Shown here piece by piece: positions 14,310 to 22,152 of a stretch of 41,486 nt of DNA. Within the stretch, counting starts at the first letter, position 1; every line of letters starts with the position of its first letter. The stretch is from assembly GCA_020721205.1 (NCBI GenBank), contig DYNF01000029.1:1-41486 (forward strand), written 5' to 3'. The position numbers and the translations under genes were made by a program. Origin of the DNA: Prochloron sp. SulCav_FS08_3_32_3330 (lineage in GTDB: Bacteria > Cyanobacteriota > Cyanobacteriia > Cyanobacteriales > DYNF01). The notes under the pieces were generated by a model. The model was not told the origin of the DNA, searched no databases, and saw nothing but the letters and a program-made list of their open reading frames with translations.

Positions 14310-14495
14310 ATGAATGGTCTACCCGAAAGAGAACCTCCATTGGAAACTGTTAAGCGGATTTTAAATGAGGTTATAACTATTCTCCAACAACATCCTGAAA
14401 TTCAAAACATAGATACAATCATACAATATCTACGGCGACTTCTGGAATATATTGATGATGAAGAAAATGGACCACCTCTTATTCCATATAGATAA
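14310..14495 (+). CDS. Small hypothetical protein, 61 residues
   Basis: The protein reads MNGLPEREPPLETVKRILNE and continues with two amphipathic helices rich in Ile and Leu, then a short proline-ended tail. I chose the ATG at 14310 over the in-frame ATG at 14262 because AGGAG at 14297-14301 sits 8 bases before it. No family is recognised. Its stop lies 45 bp from the end of the converging membrane-protein gene. It is acidic, soluble-looking and intact. Confidence 0.65.
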   Translation: MNGLPEREPPLETVKRILNEVITILQQHPEIQNIDTIIQYLRRLLEYIDDEENGPPLIPYR

Positions 14496-14539
14496 ATAAA
14501 GATATAGATTGGGGAAACAATTAGTAAAAATGATTTTAC

Positions 14540-15307
14540 TTATTTTCTTGGTTGGGGAATTATTTGAATTAATTTATTAAAATAACTCCCCAATTCTTGT
14601 CGTAAGTCTTCTGATAAAAATTCTGTTTTAATCCAGTTTAAAGCATAAATAGTTCTTTTTTTATCAGATATTTTAGGAGGATTTTTGGTTAAATACTTAC
14701 CATGTTCAAAACTAGCTTTAATCCACAATAAACAGTTATAAATATTTCGATAGAGATCATCTTTAGATTGATTCTTGTGAAATATTGTTTCTAATCCCTT
14801 AATAGGATAAACAGTTAAAGCGAAGTTACTTGACTCTTTAGCTATATTCTCAAGGTTTTCTGTATTTTCTAACCATATTCTTGTCGTTTGACAAGATTGA
14901 TTTTCTTGTAAAGCATCTAATTCATGAACCAGAGATAGAATATGCTCTTTTTCTGATATTAGTTCTGGATGCTCTGCAATGTTATTTAAGGTGTTTTTTG
15001 CTATTTCTACTAAAGCAGAAGCTGAATGATTGAATGCTAGTTGATTATTATTGAGTTTTATGTTTTCTTCTATCATCTTAGCTTTTTCTTGTTCGATTAT
15101 TTTGTTTCTTTGATAAGTGATAGATCCGACAATTATTTCACTAATACCCACAATACCAACTATTAACATTAAATTATCAAAAAGTGATGGTCTTTGCAAA
15201 ATTGCTTTAATCACAAATAAAAATAGAGTAACTACTGAAACAATGAAGAATGATAAGATTATTTGTCGACGAAGCCATTGTGAGTTTCGAGATTTTCCAT
15301 AATTCAT
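14540..15307 (-). CDS. Hypothetical two-helix membrane protein with cytoplasmic helical domain
   Basis: A 255-residue protein with two membrane segments near the N-terminus (about 15-36, IILSFFIVSVVTLFLFVIKA, and about 43-63, DNLMLIVGIVGISEIIVGS). These are followed by a roughly 190-residue charged, mostly helical domain starting with a coiled-coil-like QRNKIIEQEKAKMIEENIKL. No catalytic motif or family is recognised. It stands alone on the minus strand. An imperfect inverted repeat (15383-15485) lies upstream. The function is unknown. Confidence 0.72.
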   Translation of the reverse strand: MNYGKSRNSQWLRRQIILSFFIVSVVTLFLFVIKAILQRPSLFDNLMLIVGIVGISEIIVGSITYQRNKIIEQEKAKMIEENIKLNNNQLAFNHSASALVEIAKNTLNNIAEHPELISEKEHILSLVHELDALQENQSCQTTRIWLENTENLENIAKESSNFALTVYPIKGLETIFHKNQSKDDLYRNIYNCLLWIKASFEHGKYLTKNPPKISDKKRTIYALNWIKTEFLSEDLRQELGSYFNKLIQIIPQPRK

Positions 15308-15382
15308 GATGTTTTAACCTCCTTGACAGCCTAATTAATTAGCTGTTTAAATGCTTTTTATTCAATTGTGTAATTTTCCTTT

Positions 15383-15485
15383 AATAGACCTACTGCACAC
15401 AAGTCAAAATAATAATTAATTAGATAAAAGTTTTCGTCAATTCTTTTACTTATTACTTATTACTTGACTTGTGCAAGAAGTCTAT
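15383..15485. repeat. Imperfect inverted repeat, about 100 bp (AATAGAC...GCACACAAGTCAA arms)
   Basis: The left arm from 15383 (AATAGACCTACTGCACACAA) pairs with the right arm ending 15485 (TTGTGCAAGAAGTCTATT) with a few mismatches. The loop holds TTACTTATTACTTATTACTT. It lies upstream of the two-helix membrane protein. No reading frame is present. Confidence 0.7.
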
Positions 15486-15593
15486 TTAATTTCTTAACTC
15501 CCTTTTACTTCCTCTCTCTTAAATCCGGTAAAATCTTAACAATTTTTACTGTTTCTAATCCTAATTGCCCTCACCCCAACACCTCTCCCAATG

Positions 15594-15776
15594 CAGGGCG
15601 TTTTCATTCTCGGGAGGCAAGGGGTTGAAACCCCTTGCTACATAAGCAAAACCAGCTACCCGCAGGTTTAATTTTTAAATATTAGTTAATATTTAATCTC
15701 AAAACCCGTGAAGACGGGTTTTGTTTGGGTAGCGACAGGTTTTAACCTGTCGTAAAAAAAGAATGAAAACGTCCTG
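15594..15776. repeat. MITE-like palindromic element, copy D, with perfect 5-bp target duplication
   Basis: The ends are CAGGGCGTTTTCATTC (15594-15609) and GAATGAAAACGTCCTG (15761-15776), 15 of 16 complementary. CAATG flanks both sides (15589-15593 and 15777-15781). Removing the element and one CAATG rebuilds CCTCTCCCAATGGGAGAGG, a palindrome. Internal hairpins include AAGGGGTTGAAACCCCTT, AAACCCGTGAAGACGGGTTT and GACAGGTTTTAACCTGTC. From 15782 to 16007 I see only AT-rich leader DNA and one solitary hairpin near 15957-15971. Confidence 0.92.
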
Positions 15777-16007
15777 CAATGGGAGAGGGGAGTGTTTTTT
15801 CTAACATTAAATAAAGTTATATAAACATTTGCTACAAAATATTAACTTTTAATGCGATTTTATCAAAAACGGTCAAAGTTATGCACTATTCACAGATAAT
15901 AGGAATAGTAATGAATAAAGCCTTAAGGAGAGAAAAGACTTTACCCACAATCATTAATCCTGATTAGGGATTGAAATGAAACAAAAATAAATAAGGGGGG
16001 AAAGACG

Positions 16008-16778
16008 ATGAATATTTACAGAAAATGGTTGCCTATTACCACTACAATTTTATTAGCACTATTTGGTTTAACTTCTGTTGCTAAAGCAGAAAATCCGCAA
16101 GATTTACAAACTCTTTTTAAAACTGGCAATTGTGTTAATTGTGATTTAACAAATGTGGATCTTAGCTATATTAATTTAGAAGGTGCTAATCTGGAAAATA
16201 CTAATTTAGCTGGGGCTAATTTAAGTGCGGCTAATTTAGAAAATGTTACTTTAATTAATGCGAATCTTCAATCTACTAATTTAAGTTATGCTAATTTAAG
16301 TCATGGGGATTTATTAGGTGCTGATTTAAGTCATGGCAATTTAACGGGTGCTAATTTAAGTTATGCTTACTTAAATAATGCTAATTTAAGATTAGCTTCT
16401 TTAGAAGGTGCTATTTTAACAGAAACTCATTTATCTAGTGCTAATTTGGAATTGGCTAATTTACAAGGTGCTAATTTAAGTAAAAGTTGGTTAGATAGTG
16501 CGGATTTGTCTATGGCAAATTTAAGTGATGCTATTTTAACTAATGCCCATTTAGAAGGTAGTTTATTTACTTCTGCTATTTTAAGTTATGCTGATTTAAG
16601 TAATGCTAATTTAGAAGCTTGTGAATTAATTTCTGCTAATTTAGAAGGGGCTAATTTGGCTAATGCTAATTTAAGTAATGCTAATTTAAGTAATGCTAAT
16701 TTAGCTGATGCTAATTTTAAAGATGCTAATTTAGATGGGGCGATCGGCTTAGGTGATCGTTTGATTAGTCCTTTCTAA
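16008..16778 (+). CDS. Exported pentapeptide-repeat protein
   Basis: A signal peptide (MNIYRKWLPITTTILLALFG, cleavage likely after AKA at 27) is followed by a short leader with Cys42-x-x-Cys45 (TGNCVNCDL). About 38 consecutive A(N/D)LXX pentapeptides follow, which fold as a right-handed quadrilateral beta-helix. The LLKTGNCVNCDLTNVDLS-type entry is common in cyanobacterial lumen and periplasm proteins. The ribosome-binding site AAGGGGGGAAAG lies 4-15 bp before the ATG. The biochemical role of such proteins is mostly unknown. A bidirectional terminator at 16796-16833 separates it from convergent psbX. Confidence 0.9.
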   Translation: MNIYRKWLPITTTILLALFGLTSVAKAENPQDLQTLFKTGNCVNCDLTNVDLSYINLEGANLENTNLAGANLSAANLENVTLINANLQSTNLSYANLSHGDLLGADLSHGNLTGANLSYAYLNNANLRLASLEGAILTETHLSSANLELANLQGANLSKSWLDSADLSMANLSDAILTNAHLEGSLFTSAILSYADLSNANLEACELISANLEGANLANANLSNANLSNANLADANFKDANLDGAIGLGDRLISPF

Positions 16779-16795
16779 TATTGTCAACTAAAATA

Positions 16796-16833
16796 AAAAA
16801 CCATCCTTAGAATTAAAAAAAGGATGGTTTTTT
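16796..16833. terminator. Bidirectional intrinsic terminator
   Basis: AAAACCATCCTT pairs with AAGGATGGTTTT, with A-run before and T-run after. It serves the pentapeptide-repeat gene on plus and psbX on minus. Confidence 0.85.
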
Positions 16834-16871
16834 AGATTTTTATAGATTTTTTTAAAAAAAACCAAATAAAA

Positions 16872-16991
16872 TTATGAGCGAGTCACTTTATCATTTTGAC
16901 TAAGCCAGAGTAACGCAACTACTGCTGGAATAACAACGATCGCCGCACCTGCTAGTAAGCTATACAAAAAGTTTGCTAAAGAAGGGGTCAT
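16872..16991 (-). CDS. psbX: Photosystem II reaction-centre protein X
   Basis: A 39-residue single-helix subunit of photosystem II. The translation starts MTPSLANFLYSLLAGAAIVV and ends LWLSQNDKVTRS, matching PsbX with its conserved N-terminal TPSL and C-terminal SQxDKxxRS. A ribosome-binding site AAAGGA is placed about 10 bases before the ATG. It is too short for routine gene calling. It lies divergent from the small-RNA candidate at 17162 and shares the terminator at 16796-16833. Confidence 0.94.
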   Translation of the reverse strand: MTPSLANFLYSLLAGAAIVVIPAVVALLWLSQNDKVTRS

Positions 16992-17147
16992 GGTTTTTTT
17001 CCTTTACTTTCTATAATGAGTCATCATTGATCATTGTAACCTAATCGGTGTTCAATTTTTAAATTGATTGTTAAGAATCAGTGAAAATCTGTAATTATAG
17101 CTCAAATCATGATTTATTGGGGATATGTACAAACCAAGCTCAAAGAA

Positions 17148-17156
17148 TGCTATAGT
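17148..17156 (+). promoter_or_regulatory. Extended -10 promoter (TGCTATAGT) for second small-RNA candidate
   Basis: TGCTATAGT matches TGnTATAnT. Transcription would begin about 17162-17164, at the first stem-loop. No good -35 is seen, as expected for an extended -10. Confidence 0.5.
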
Positions 17157-17161
17157 TAAAC

Positions 17162-17252
17162 TAACCATAGCTAGGGTTACAAATCTTAATCAATCGCTTA
17201 AATTAAGCCAAAAAGATTTGTAGCAAAAAGAGGTAGAGCATACCTTTTTTGC
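17162..17252 (+). ncRNA. Candidate small RNA, about 90 nt with three stem-loops and terminator
   Basis: Stem 1 is TAACC-ATAGCTA-GGGTTA (17162-17179). Stem 2 is CAAATCTT (17180-17187) with AAGATTTG (17213-17220), enclosing the smaller stem GCTTAA-A-TTAAGC. Stem 3 is a strong terminator, GCAAAAAGAGGTA with TACCTTTTTTGC (17223-17252), ending in a U-run. An extended -10 lies 6 bases upstream of the start, and no reading frame is present. It is divergent from psbX. The RNA family is unknown. Confidence 0.6.
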
Positions 17253-18047
17253 TTAGGTTGTTTGAGTAATTTTACCTAAAATACTAATTTTAAGTAAGAT
17301 CAAACTATGAAATAAGAATCTTAATGTTATAATCATAAGTTAATATTAAGAATGTCAAATTAAACTTAATTGTAAATTTAACTCTAAAGGTTAATTAACC
17401 GAAAATATATTTATCTCAATCCCATTTATGGGATCAAGAAAATCTCCTATTATTAATTTTTGTTAACAAAATTATTTTTTATTTTCTTAATTGATAAAAA
17501 TCAAATAAAAATCACATTTAGTGATACTTGATTAAAGTCAAAAGTCACGAAATAGGCATTTTGTCAATGGTTGATAAAATGTCAATTTCCTTATATTTAA
17601 TTATCTTTTGCTTAAAGTAAATTAGCTGAAGAATTGAGATTTTTCTCAATTAATATTAATTAAAAGTATTACTAATTTTAAGATAGCCAATCTTTCTCAA
17701 AAAATGAAGAAATTGGCTAGGTTTGTGATCATTCATTTCTAACTGTTTTCGAGTTAGAAAAAGATTTTTATTGTCTAAAAACTAGACTTTAATTTAATTA
17801 ACAAAAAGTAATCATTATTATTTATATTTTTTGATTAATAGATGTTCTAAATTATTAATAAAATCGAGAATCTATCTATTATAAAATGATCAAATTTTCA
17901 GGAGGTTTAAACTAGAAAAATTAACTAATTATATTAACTTATTCTTTGCTTCAATTATCTTAAATTTACATTATTATCTCAGTCACTATTTTCTTTATAT
18001 CTACTTATATTCAGCTCAAATTATTTAATTGATAGGTATTATTTTTT
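17253..18047. other. Long AT-rich intergenic region with palindromes and hairpins, no gene seen
   Basis: Contents: an extended -10-like TGTTATAAT (17325-17333); a hairpin ATCCCAT-TT-ATGGGAT (about 17419-17435); the palindrome TTTTGTTAACAAAA (about 17458-17471); and a paired-hairpin block at 17684-17760 (TAGCCAAT/ATTGGCTA, then TTTCTAACT/AGTTAGAAA). An AGGAGG near 17902 has no ATG in range. It may be a long leader for the LabA-like gene or hold another small RNA. Confidence 0.6.
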
Positions 18048-18566
18048 ATGAATTATAAACGAGACCGTATCTCCATATTTGTAGACGGTAATAATATGTT
18101 TTATGCCCAACAAAAAAACGGCTGGTTTTTTGATCCTAGAAGGGTACTAGACTATTTTACAGAGGATCCAAAAGTATCTTTAGTTAATGCTTTTTGGTAC
18201 ACAGGATTAAAAGATTCTCAGGATCAAAGGGGCTTTCGAGATGCCTTAATTAGCTTAGGTTATACTGTGCGCACTAAAATATTAAAAGAGTATTATGATG
18301 ATGCTTCGGGACGGTATTCCCAAAAAGCTAATTTAGATATAGAAATAGTGGTAGATATGTTTAATACTTGTGAACAATATGATCAAGTAATTCTTTTTAG
18401 TGGAGATGGAGATTTTGAAAGAGCAATTGAATTATTACGCTCTAAAAATACTCAAATTACTGTAGTTTCTACGGAAGGAATGATCGCAAGGGAATTGAGA
18501 AATGCTACGGATCGTTATATAGATTTAAACGATATTCGAGATCGGATTGAAAAATATGATTATTAA
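18048..18566 (+). CDS. LabA-like NYN-domain protein (DUF88)
   Basis: A 172-residue protein of the NYN/PIN-like nuclease fold, LabA/DUF88 branch. Conserved acidic positions are Asp13 (IFVDGNN), Asp97 (KANLDIEI), Asp120 and Asp122 (LFSGDGDFERA). LabA and its homologue LalA in Synechococcus elongatus act in circadian output from KaiC; other family members are RNA-binding or RNase-like. Which applies here is not shown. It follows a nearly 800-bp leader or intergenic region and is followed by a terminator hairpin at 18662-18695. Confidence 0.86.
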   Translation: MNYKRDRISIFVDGNNMFYAQQKNGWFFDPRRVLDYFTEDPKVSLVNAFWYTGLKDSQDQRGFRDALISLGYTVRTKILKEYYDDASGRYSQKANLDIEIVVDMFNTCEQYDQVILFSGDGDFERAIELLRSKNTQITVVSTEGMIARELRNATDRYIDLNDIRDRIEKYDY

Positions 18567-18661
18567 TCCTCAATAAACTGAGATTAAAAAAATATTAAGC
18601 TTTGAGGTGAAGTCATTGAAAAAATCAAGATAAGTTAAGAAAAATTAAGTAATTTTTAGCT

Positions 18662-18695
18662 AAACTTCCGTAATCTTCAAGATTTCGGAAGTTTT
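18662..18695 (+). terminator. Intrinsic terminator after LabA-like gene
   Basis: AAACTTCCG pairs with CGGAAGTTT around AATCTTCAAGATTT, then TTTTAATCTT. A related hairpin lies at 30371-30402. Confidence 0.72.
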
Positions 18696-18720
18696 AATCT
18701 TAAAATGACATTCAATGCTA

Positions 18721-18726
18721 TATAAT
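18721..18726 (+). promoter_or_regulatory. Promoter -10 (TATAAT) for the 100-residue helical protein
   Basis: TATAAT within TGCTATATAATAAAA, about 155 bp before the ATG at 18882. The intervening leader has a weak hairpin (AATCGGTTTTTTAACTGATT). No clear -35. Confidence 0.35.
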
Positions 18727-18881
18727 AAAATTATCATAGCAAATCGGGTTGATCTACATCTTTAAAAATTAATCGGTTTTTTAACTGATTTTATCTTGTC
18801 TCAATCAGTAGGTTTTAAAACCAGATTTGGTATCAATTTTAAATATTGAAAAAAATTAGAATATTTAGTGGTTTAAAAGTT

Positions 18882-19184
18882 ATGGATAAGCAAGTTTTAG
18901 ATGACTACCAAAAACAACTTAATCAATGGCAACAACAACTAGGAGATTGGCAAAAAAAATTTTTTAGTATTTGGCTTGATAGTGTTCCCCATTGGAAAAG
19001 TCAAGAAAACTTAAAACACACTTTAGATAATACGATTAATTTCCAAGAGGAGGTAATCAAATCTTATTTAGAGGCTCAAGAAAAAGCGAATCAAATGCTT
19101 TTAGAAAATCAAAGAAAATTTTGGGAGGAATACTTTGAGATTTTGCGTCATACTCCTACTCCTAATGTAGATGAGTCTAAATAA
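18882..19184 (+). CDS. Small amphipathic helical protein, phasin-like pattern
   Basis: About 100 residues, almost all helical, with regular Gln/Trp spacing: DDYQKQLNQWQQQLGDWQKK, then KFFSIWLDSVPHW and ENQRKFWEEYFEIL. The pattern (repeated Q-W, F-W near a PH, long amphipathic helix) resembles granule-coating phasins, but no polyhydroxybutyrate genes are nearby, so the match is a suggestion only. I prefer the ATG at 18882 over an in-frame TTG at 18846; neither has a strong ribosome-binding site. The next genes are the convergent restriction pair. Confidence 0.65.
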   Translation: MDKQVLDDYQKQLNQWQQQLGDWQKKFFSIWLDSVPHWKSQENLKHTLDNTINFQEEVIKSYLEAQEKANQMLLENQRKFWEEYFEILRHTPTPNVDESK

Positions 19185-19197
19185 GGGGATTCAGTTT

Positions 19198-19217
19198 AAT
19201 ATTTGTTAACAAATATT
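19198..19217. repeat. Perfect 20-bp palindrome AATATTTGTTAACAAATATT
   Basis: The palindrome lies 14 bp after the helical-protein stop and 100 bp before the restriction-gene stop. A shorter relative (TTTTGTTAACAAAA) is at about 17458. It could be an operator or a weak terminator; no protein is assigned. Confidence 0.8.
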
Positions 19218-19317
19218 TACCTTACCTAATCTAATCTTTCTTAAACTTACTCATTGCTTATCGTAAACATAGGATTATGAGTAAGTTATTTATTTTAAAG
19301 GTAACTAAATCAAAATA

Positions 19318-20433
19318 TTACTTGATAACAAAAATAATGTCTGTTAATGCAGTGAAATTTTGTGGTTTACCATGATAATTAAACTCTATTTTTAAGTCTT
19401 CTATTTTTTTGGAACTAAACGTATCAAGAAATTTATTAATTGTCGGTGTTAAGACATCTAAGTTTCTCTTAAGTTTCCAAGAACTTGCAAAATCATCGGT
19501 ATCAATTAACACAAGAAATAATCTATTTTCTGAACCGAATCTCATTTCTCCTTGATTTTCATAAAGCCATTTTGCCAAAATTTTAGGATTTTGTTGAGCT
19601 TCATTGATAATTCCCATATTTTCTAGCTTAAGCTGATTCAGAATATTTATAGCTGTTTTGTCATTTCTATCTTTTAACTTTTCAGTAATTTCATAATATA
19701 TATCCGGAGGTTTTGCTGTTTTATCAAAATCAATTAAAAGTTCTTTTGCTTTAGTTTTTAAAAAAGTTAGTTCAACTGGTAAATTTTTCTCCTTTCTTTT
19801 TAATTTTAAGTATTCTGATGGGAAATAAGTTACTTTTAAATCAAAAGGTATATTGTTAATAAAAAAATCTACGCTTTTAATTTGTCCTACAGTAGGTAGA
19901 ATTGAGGAATGGGACTTAAATATATGCTCAATTAAAATACTAGACCAATAATTGTACCAACTATTTAAAACATATCCTTGAACAACAGGAGTTATCTCTT
20001 GTTCAAATTTAGACATCAATTCATTGTAGGAGATAATCATTTTGGTTTTTACATAATGACTTACTAAGTATTTATCTAATGAATTTTGATAATCTCCTCC
20101 CCATTGAAATATTTTTAATTTATATAGTTCAGAAACTAAACGGTTCCTATCTAATGATTTTAATATTTGAGAGTTTTTTTCCTTAATATATAAATCTAAT
20201 TGCTGATGAGATTGATTAGAATTTGTTTGAAAAATTATAAATAATTCTTCAAATTGATCCCGCAGAGTAGTTAATTCTAACTTGATTGAGTATTTGTCAA
20301 TAAATTCTAAAACTAATTCTTTTCTCATAATTGATTTCGTTTTTAACCATAGTTGTCCAATCATATTTGTATTAAATTCTGTTAGATTATCCCCATCATA
20401 TAGTTTTTTCCAGTAAATAAAATCTTTTTTCAT
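19318..20433 (-). CDS. Type II-like restriction endonuclease (PD-(D/E)XK), family not identified
   Basis: A 371-residue protein with a PD-(D/E)XK core visible as Glu169 (SILIEHIFKS), Asp189 (IKSVDFF) and Asp198-Leu-Lys200 (NIPFDLKVTY). The N-terminal 140 residues are charged and helical; residues 205-370 end in beta-strand-like NFTALTDIIFVIK. It starts 25 bp after the methyltransferase stop on the same strand, the usual layout of a restriction-modification pair. The region 19.3-21.9 kb is AT-rich and lacks GCGATCGC sites, which fits recent transfer. The recognition sequence is unknown and I could not place it in a named endonuclease family. Confidence 0.78.
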   Translation of the reverse strand: MKKDFIYWKKLYDGDNLTEFNTNMIGQLWLKTKSIMRKELVLEFIDKYSIKLELTTLRDQFEELFIIFQTNSNQSHQQLDLYIKEKNSQILKSLDRNRLVSELYKLKIFQWGGDYQNSLDKYLVSHYVKTKMIISYNELMSKFEQEITPVVQGYVLNSWYNYWSSILIEHIFKSHSSILPTVGQIKSVDFFINNIPFDLKVTYFPSEYLKLKRKEKNLPVELTFLKTKAKELLIDFDKTAKPPDIYYEITEKLKDRNDKTAINILNQLKLENMGIINEAQQNPKILAKWLYENQGEMRFGSENRLFLVLIDTDDFASSWKLKRNLDVLTPTINKFLDTFSSKKIEDLKIEFNYHGKPQNFTALTDIIFVIK

Positions 20434-20458
20434 AATCCAATTTAATCATAAGTTTATG

Positions 20459-21934
20459 TTAAGCAACTGATACTATTTGAGGCATAGACACTGACCAGCC
20501 TGGAATACTATCAAGTTTATGTTGAAAGTTTATATTATATCCTATTTTTTTTAACACCAGAGCATAATCTGTCGTCATTCCCCCTTTTCTATTATCCTGC
20601 ACTACAGAATTAGTAGAGTATTCCATTGGGAAAGCCCCAATAAATTGCAAATTCACACCTATTTTTAGTATTTCTAAGAATTTCCAACTTTGTTGATCTC
20701 TAGCATTAAAATAAATTAAAAGCGTACCATCATCAGTAAGAATACGACTTGACTCACTAATAAATAATTTCATTTTTTCAATAAATTCAGTCTTTTTTTT
20801 GTTTCTTTCTTTAGCATTAGAAACAACAATCTCTTTTTCAAAAAAAACGGTTTTATTTAGAATTGCATTCCACATTTCACTTAATTCTAAATAGGGAATG
20901 CGATCACTATGGGGCGGATCTGTACAAATAAGTTTTATTGATTTTTCAGGTATCTGTTTCATTGTATCTATACAATCACCATTAATAATTGATGTCCCCT
21001 GTTTTTTTTCTAAAAGTAGTTCTATAGATTCATATTTTTGATATTTGTGTTCATCTATATTAAGTAAAGCTTTATAAAGTTTATTAGCTCTACTTTCAAA
21101 ACAATTCCAAACATTAATTTCAAAATGTAATTGTGGTCTCCAATAGCCAATCACCCAACTACCAACTTCAACTTTATTAGAAATTTTATTTTTGGTTTTT
21201 CCTCTATTAGTAATTGCAAATACCATAGATGACATTTGCCCGGAAGATGAAGTAAGGGTCAATAATAAAGCTCTTTTAATTAGATCAGGAAATAATTGAA
21301 TTTCATCTAAGAGTAAATCAATATTATGTAAAGCTCTATAAGTAAATAAATCGTAGATAGACATTTCAGGTTTTGAATTAATTTTTGAGTTTGTAAAAAA
21401 GTTAATATTTCTGATATTTCTAACTGTATAATTAGAGAAGCACTTAATTTTTTCCAAATCAAAACTTGTTGGTTCAAGTTCAATTCTATTTCTACCTACC
21501 TCCGGTCTAATCCATACTTTCAAAAGGCTATCATTATTCCATAAATAATGGGATGCTATTTTCTGATTTCCAATAAGATAGGTTTCATTTATTTTTTGTT
21601 TAACTTTTTTCTCAATTTCTTTTACAGCCGATTGAAATATCGAAGCTTTTGGAAGTTCTAACAAAAAATTAGTATGCTCAATCGCAAAAGGATTAAGATC
21701 AATTCCGATAAATCGTCTCTTTCTGGATAAACACTCTCTGCTTATAAAGCCTGAACCTAAAAATGGATCAAGAACTATATCTGATTCTTTGGTACAATTT
21801 TCAATAAAAAAAGCAATACTTTCAGTGGGTTTTTTTCCCCAATATTTATGAAATGAATAAATACCTTTATAGCTATTAGGATTAGTAATATTATTTATAG
21901 TCTTAGTATTGATATCAAATAATGTTAGTTGCAT
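20459..21934 (-). CDS. Site-specific DNA methyltransferase of a type II-like restriction-modification pair
   Basis: A 491-residue SAM-dependent amino-methyltransferase. Motif I is DPFLGSGF (56-63), preceded by HKYWGKKPTESI (29-40) and followed by FIGIDLNPFAIEH (motif II). About 270 residues later comes motif IV, LICTDPPHSDRIPYLELSEM, with DPPH (339-342) rather than DPPY, DPPF or DPPW. The I-then-IV order is that of alpha-type N6-adenine or N4-cytosine enzymes with the recognition domain in between. It lies upstream of the endonuclease gene, so modification would be made first. The function is inferred from motifs; target and modified base are unknown. Confidence 0.85.
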   Translation of the reverse strand: MQLTLFDINTKTINNITNPNSYKGIYSFHKYWGKKPTESIAFFIENCTKESDIVLDPFLGSGFISRECLSRKRRFIGIDLNPFAIEHTNFLLELPKASIFQSAVKEIEKKVKQKINETYLIGNQKIASHYLWNNDSLLKVWIRPEVGRNRIELEPTSFDLEKIKCFSNYTVRNIRNINFFTNSKINSKPEMSIYDLFTYRALHNIDLLLDEIQLFPDLIKRALLLTLTSSSGQMSSMVFAITNRGKTKNKISNKVEVGSWVIGYWRPQLHFEINVWNCFESRANKLYKALLNIDEHKYQKYESIELLLEKKQGTSIINGDCIDTMKQIPEKSIKLICTDPPHSDRIPYLELSEMWNAILNKTVFFEKEIVVSNAKERNKKKTEFIEKMKLFISESSRILTDDGTLLIYFNARDQQSWKFLEILKIGVNLQFIGAFPMEYSTNSVVQDNRKGGMTTDYALVLKKIGYNINFQHKLDSIPGWSVSMPQIVSVA

Positions 21935-22152
21935 TTATTAGCCCTATTTTAAAATTACTATTTTAATCATGATTTGTTAATAATTTAAGTTAATCGTTCT
22001 CAATCCTAACTCTGGATAATTATTAATTTACTTAGGTTAAGTTGAATTTTATTTTATTTTATAACAAACAGGGTTTAAATTTAGCAAAATTTCAGTTATC
22101 CTAGATCAAATATAGAATTATCATTTCCCTCAAGGTAAAATAGGGCTTTGCT

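Noticed and set aside
15953-15976. Sequence like the 3' half of a cyanobacterial CRISPR repeat (ATTAATCCTGATTAGGGATTGAAAT)
   Set aside because: Only one unit is present, with no spacer or second repeat and no cas gene. It is a short hairpin in the pentapeptide-gene leader.
17509-17531. ATCAC..GTGAT inverted repeat considered as a second CRP site
   Set aside because: The half-sites are in the opposite order (TCAC then GTGA) to the CRP consensus.
18882-19184. Assignment of the helical protein as a PHB granule phasin
   Set aside because: The pattern is suggestive, but no PHB synthesis gene is in the window and helix-rich Gln/Trp sequence is not specific enough.
19318-21934. DISARM or BREX defence locus around the methyltransferase
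   Set aside because: No helicase, PglZ, PglX or DrmABC-like gene is adjacent; there are only two genes in restriction-modification order.
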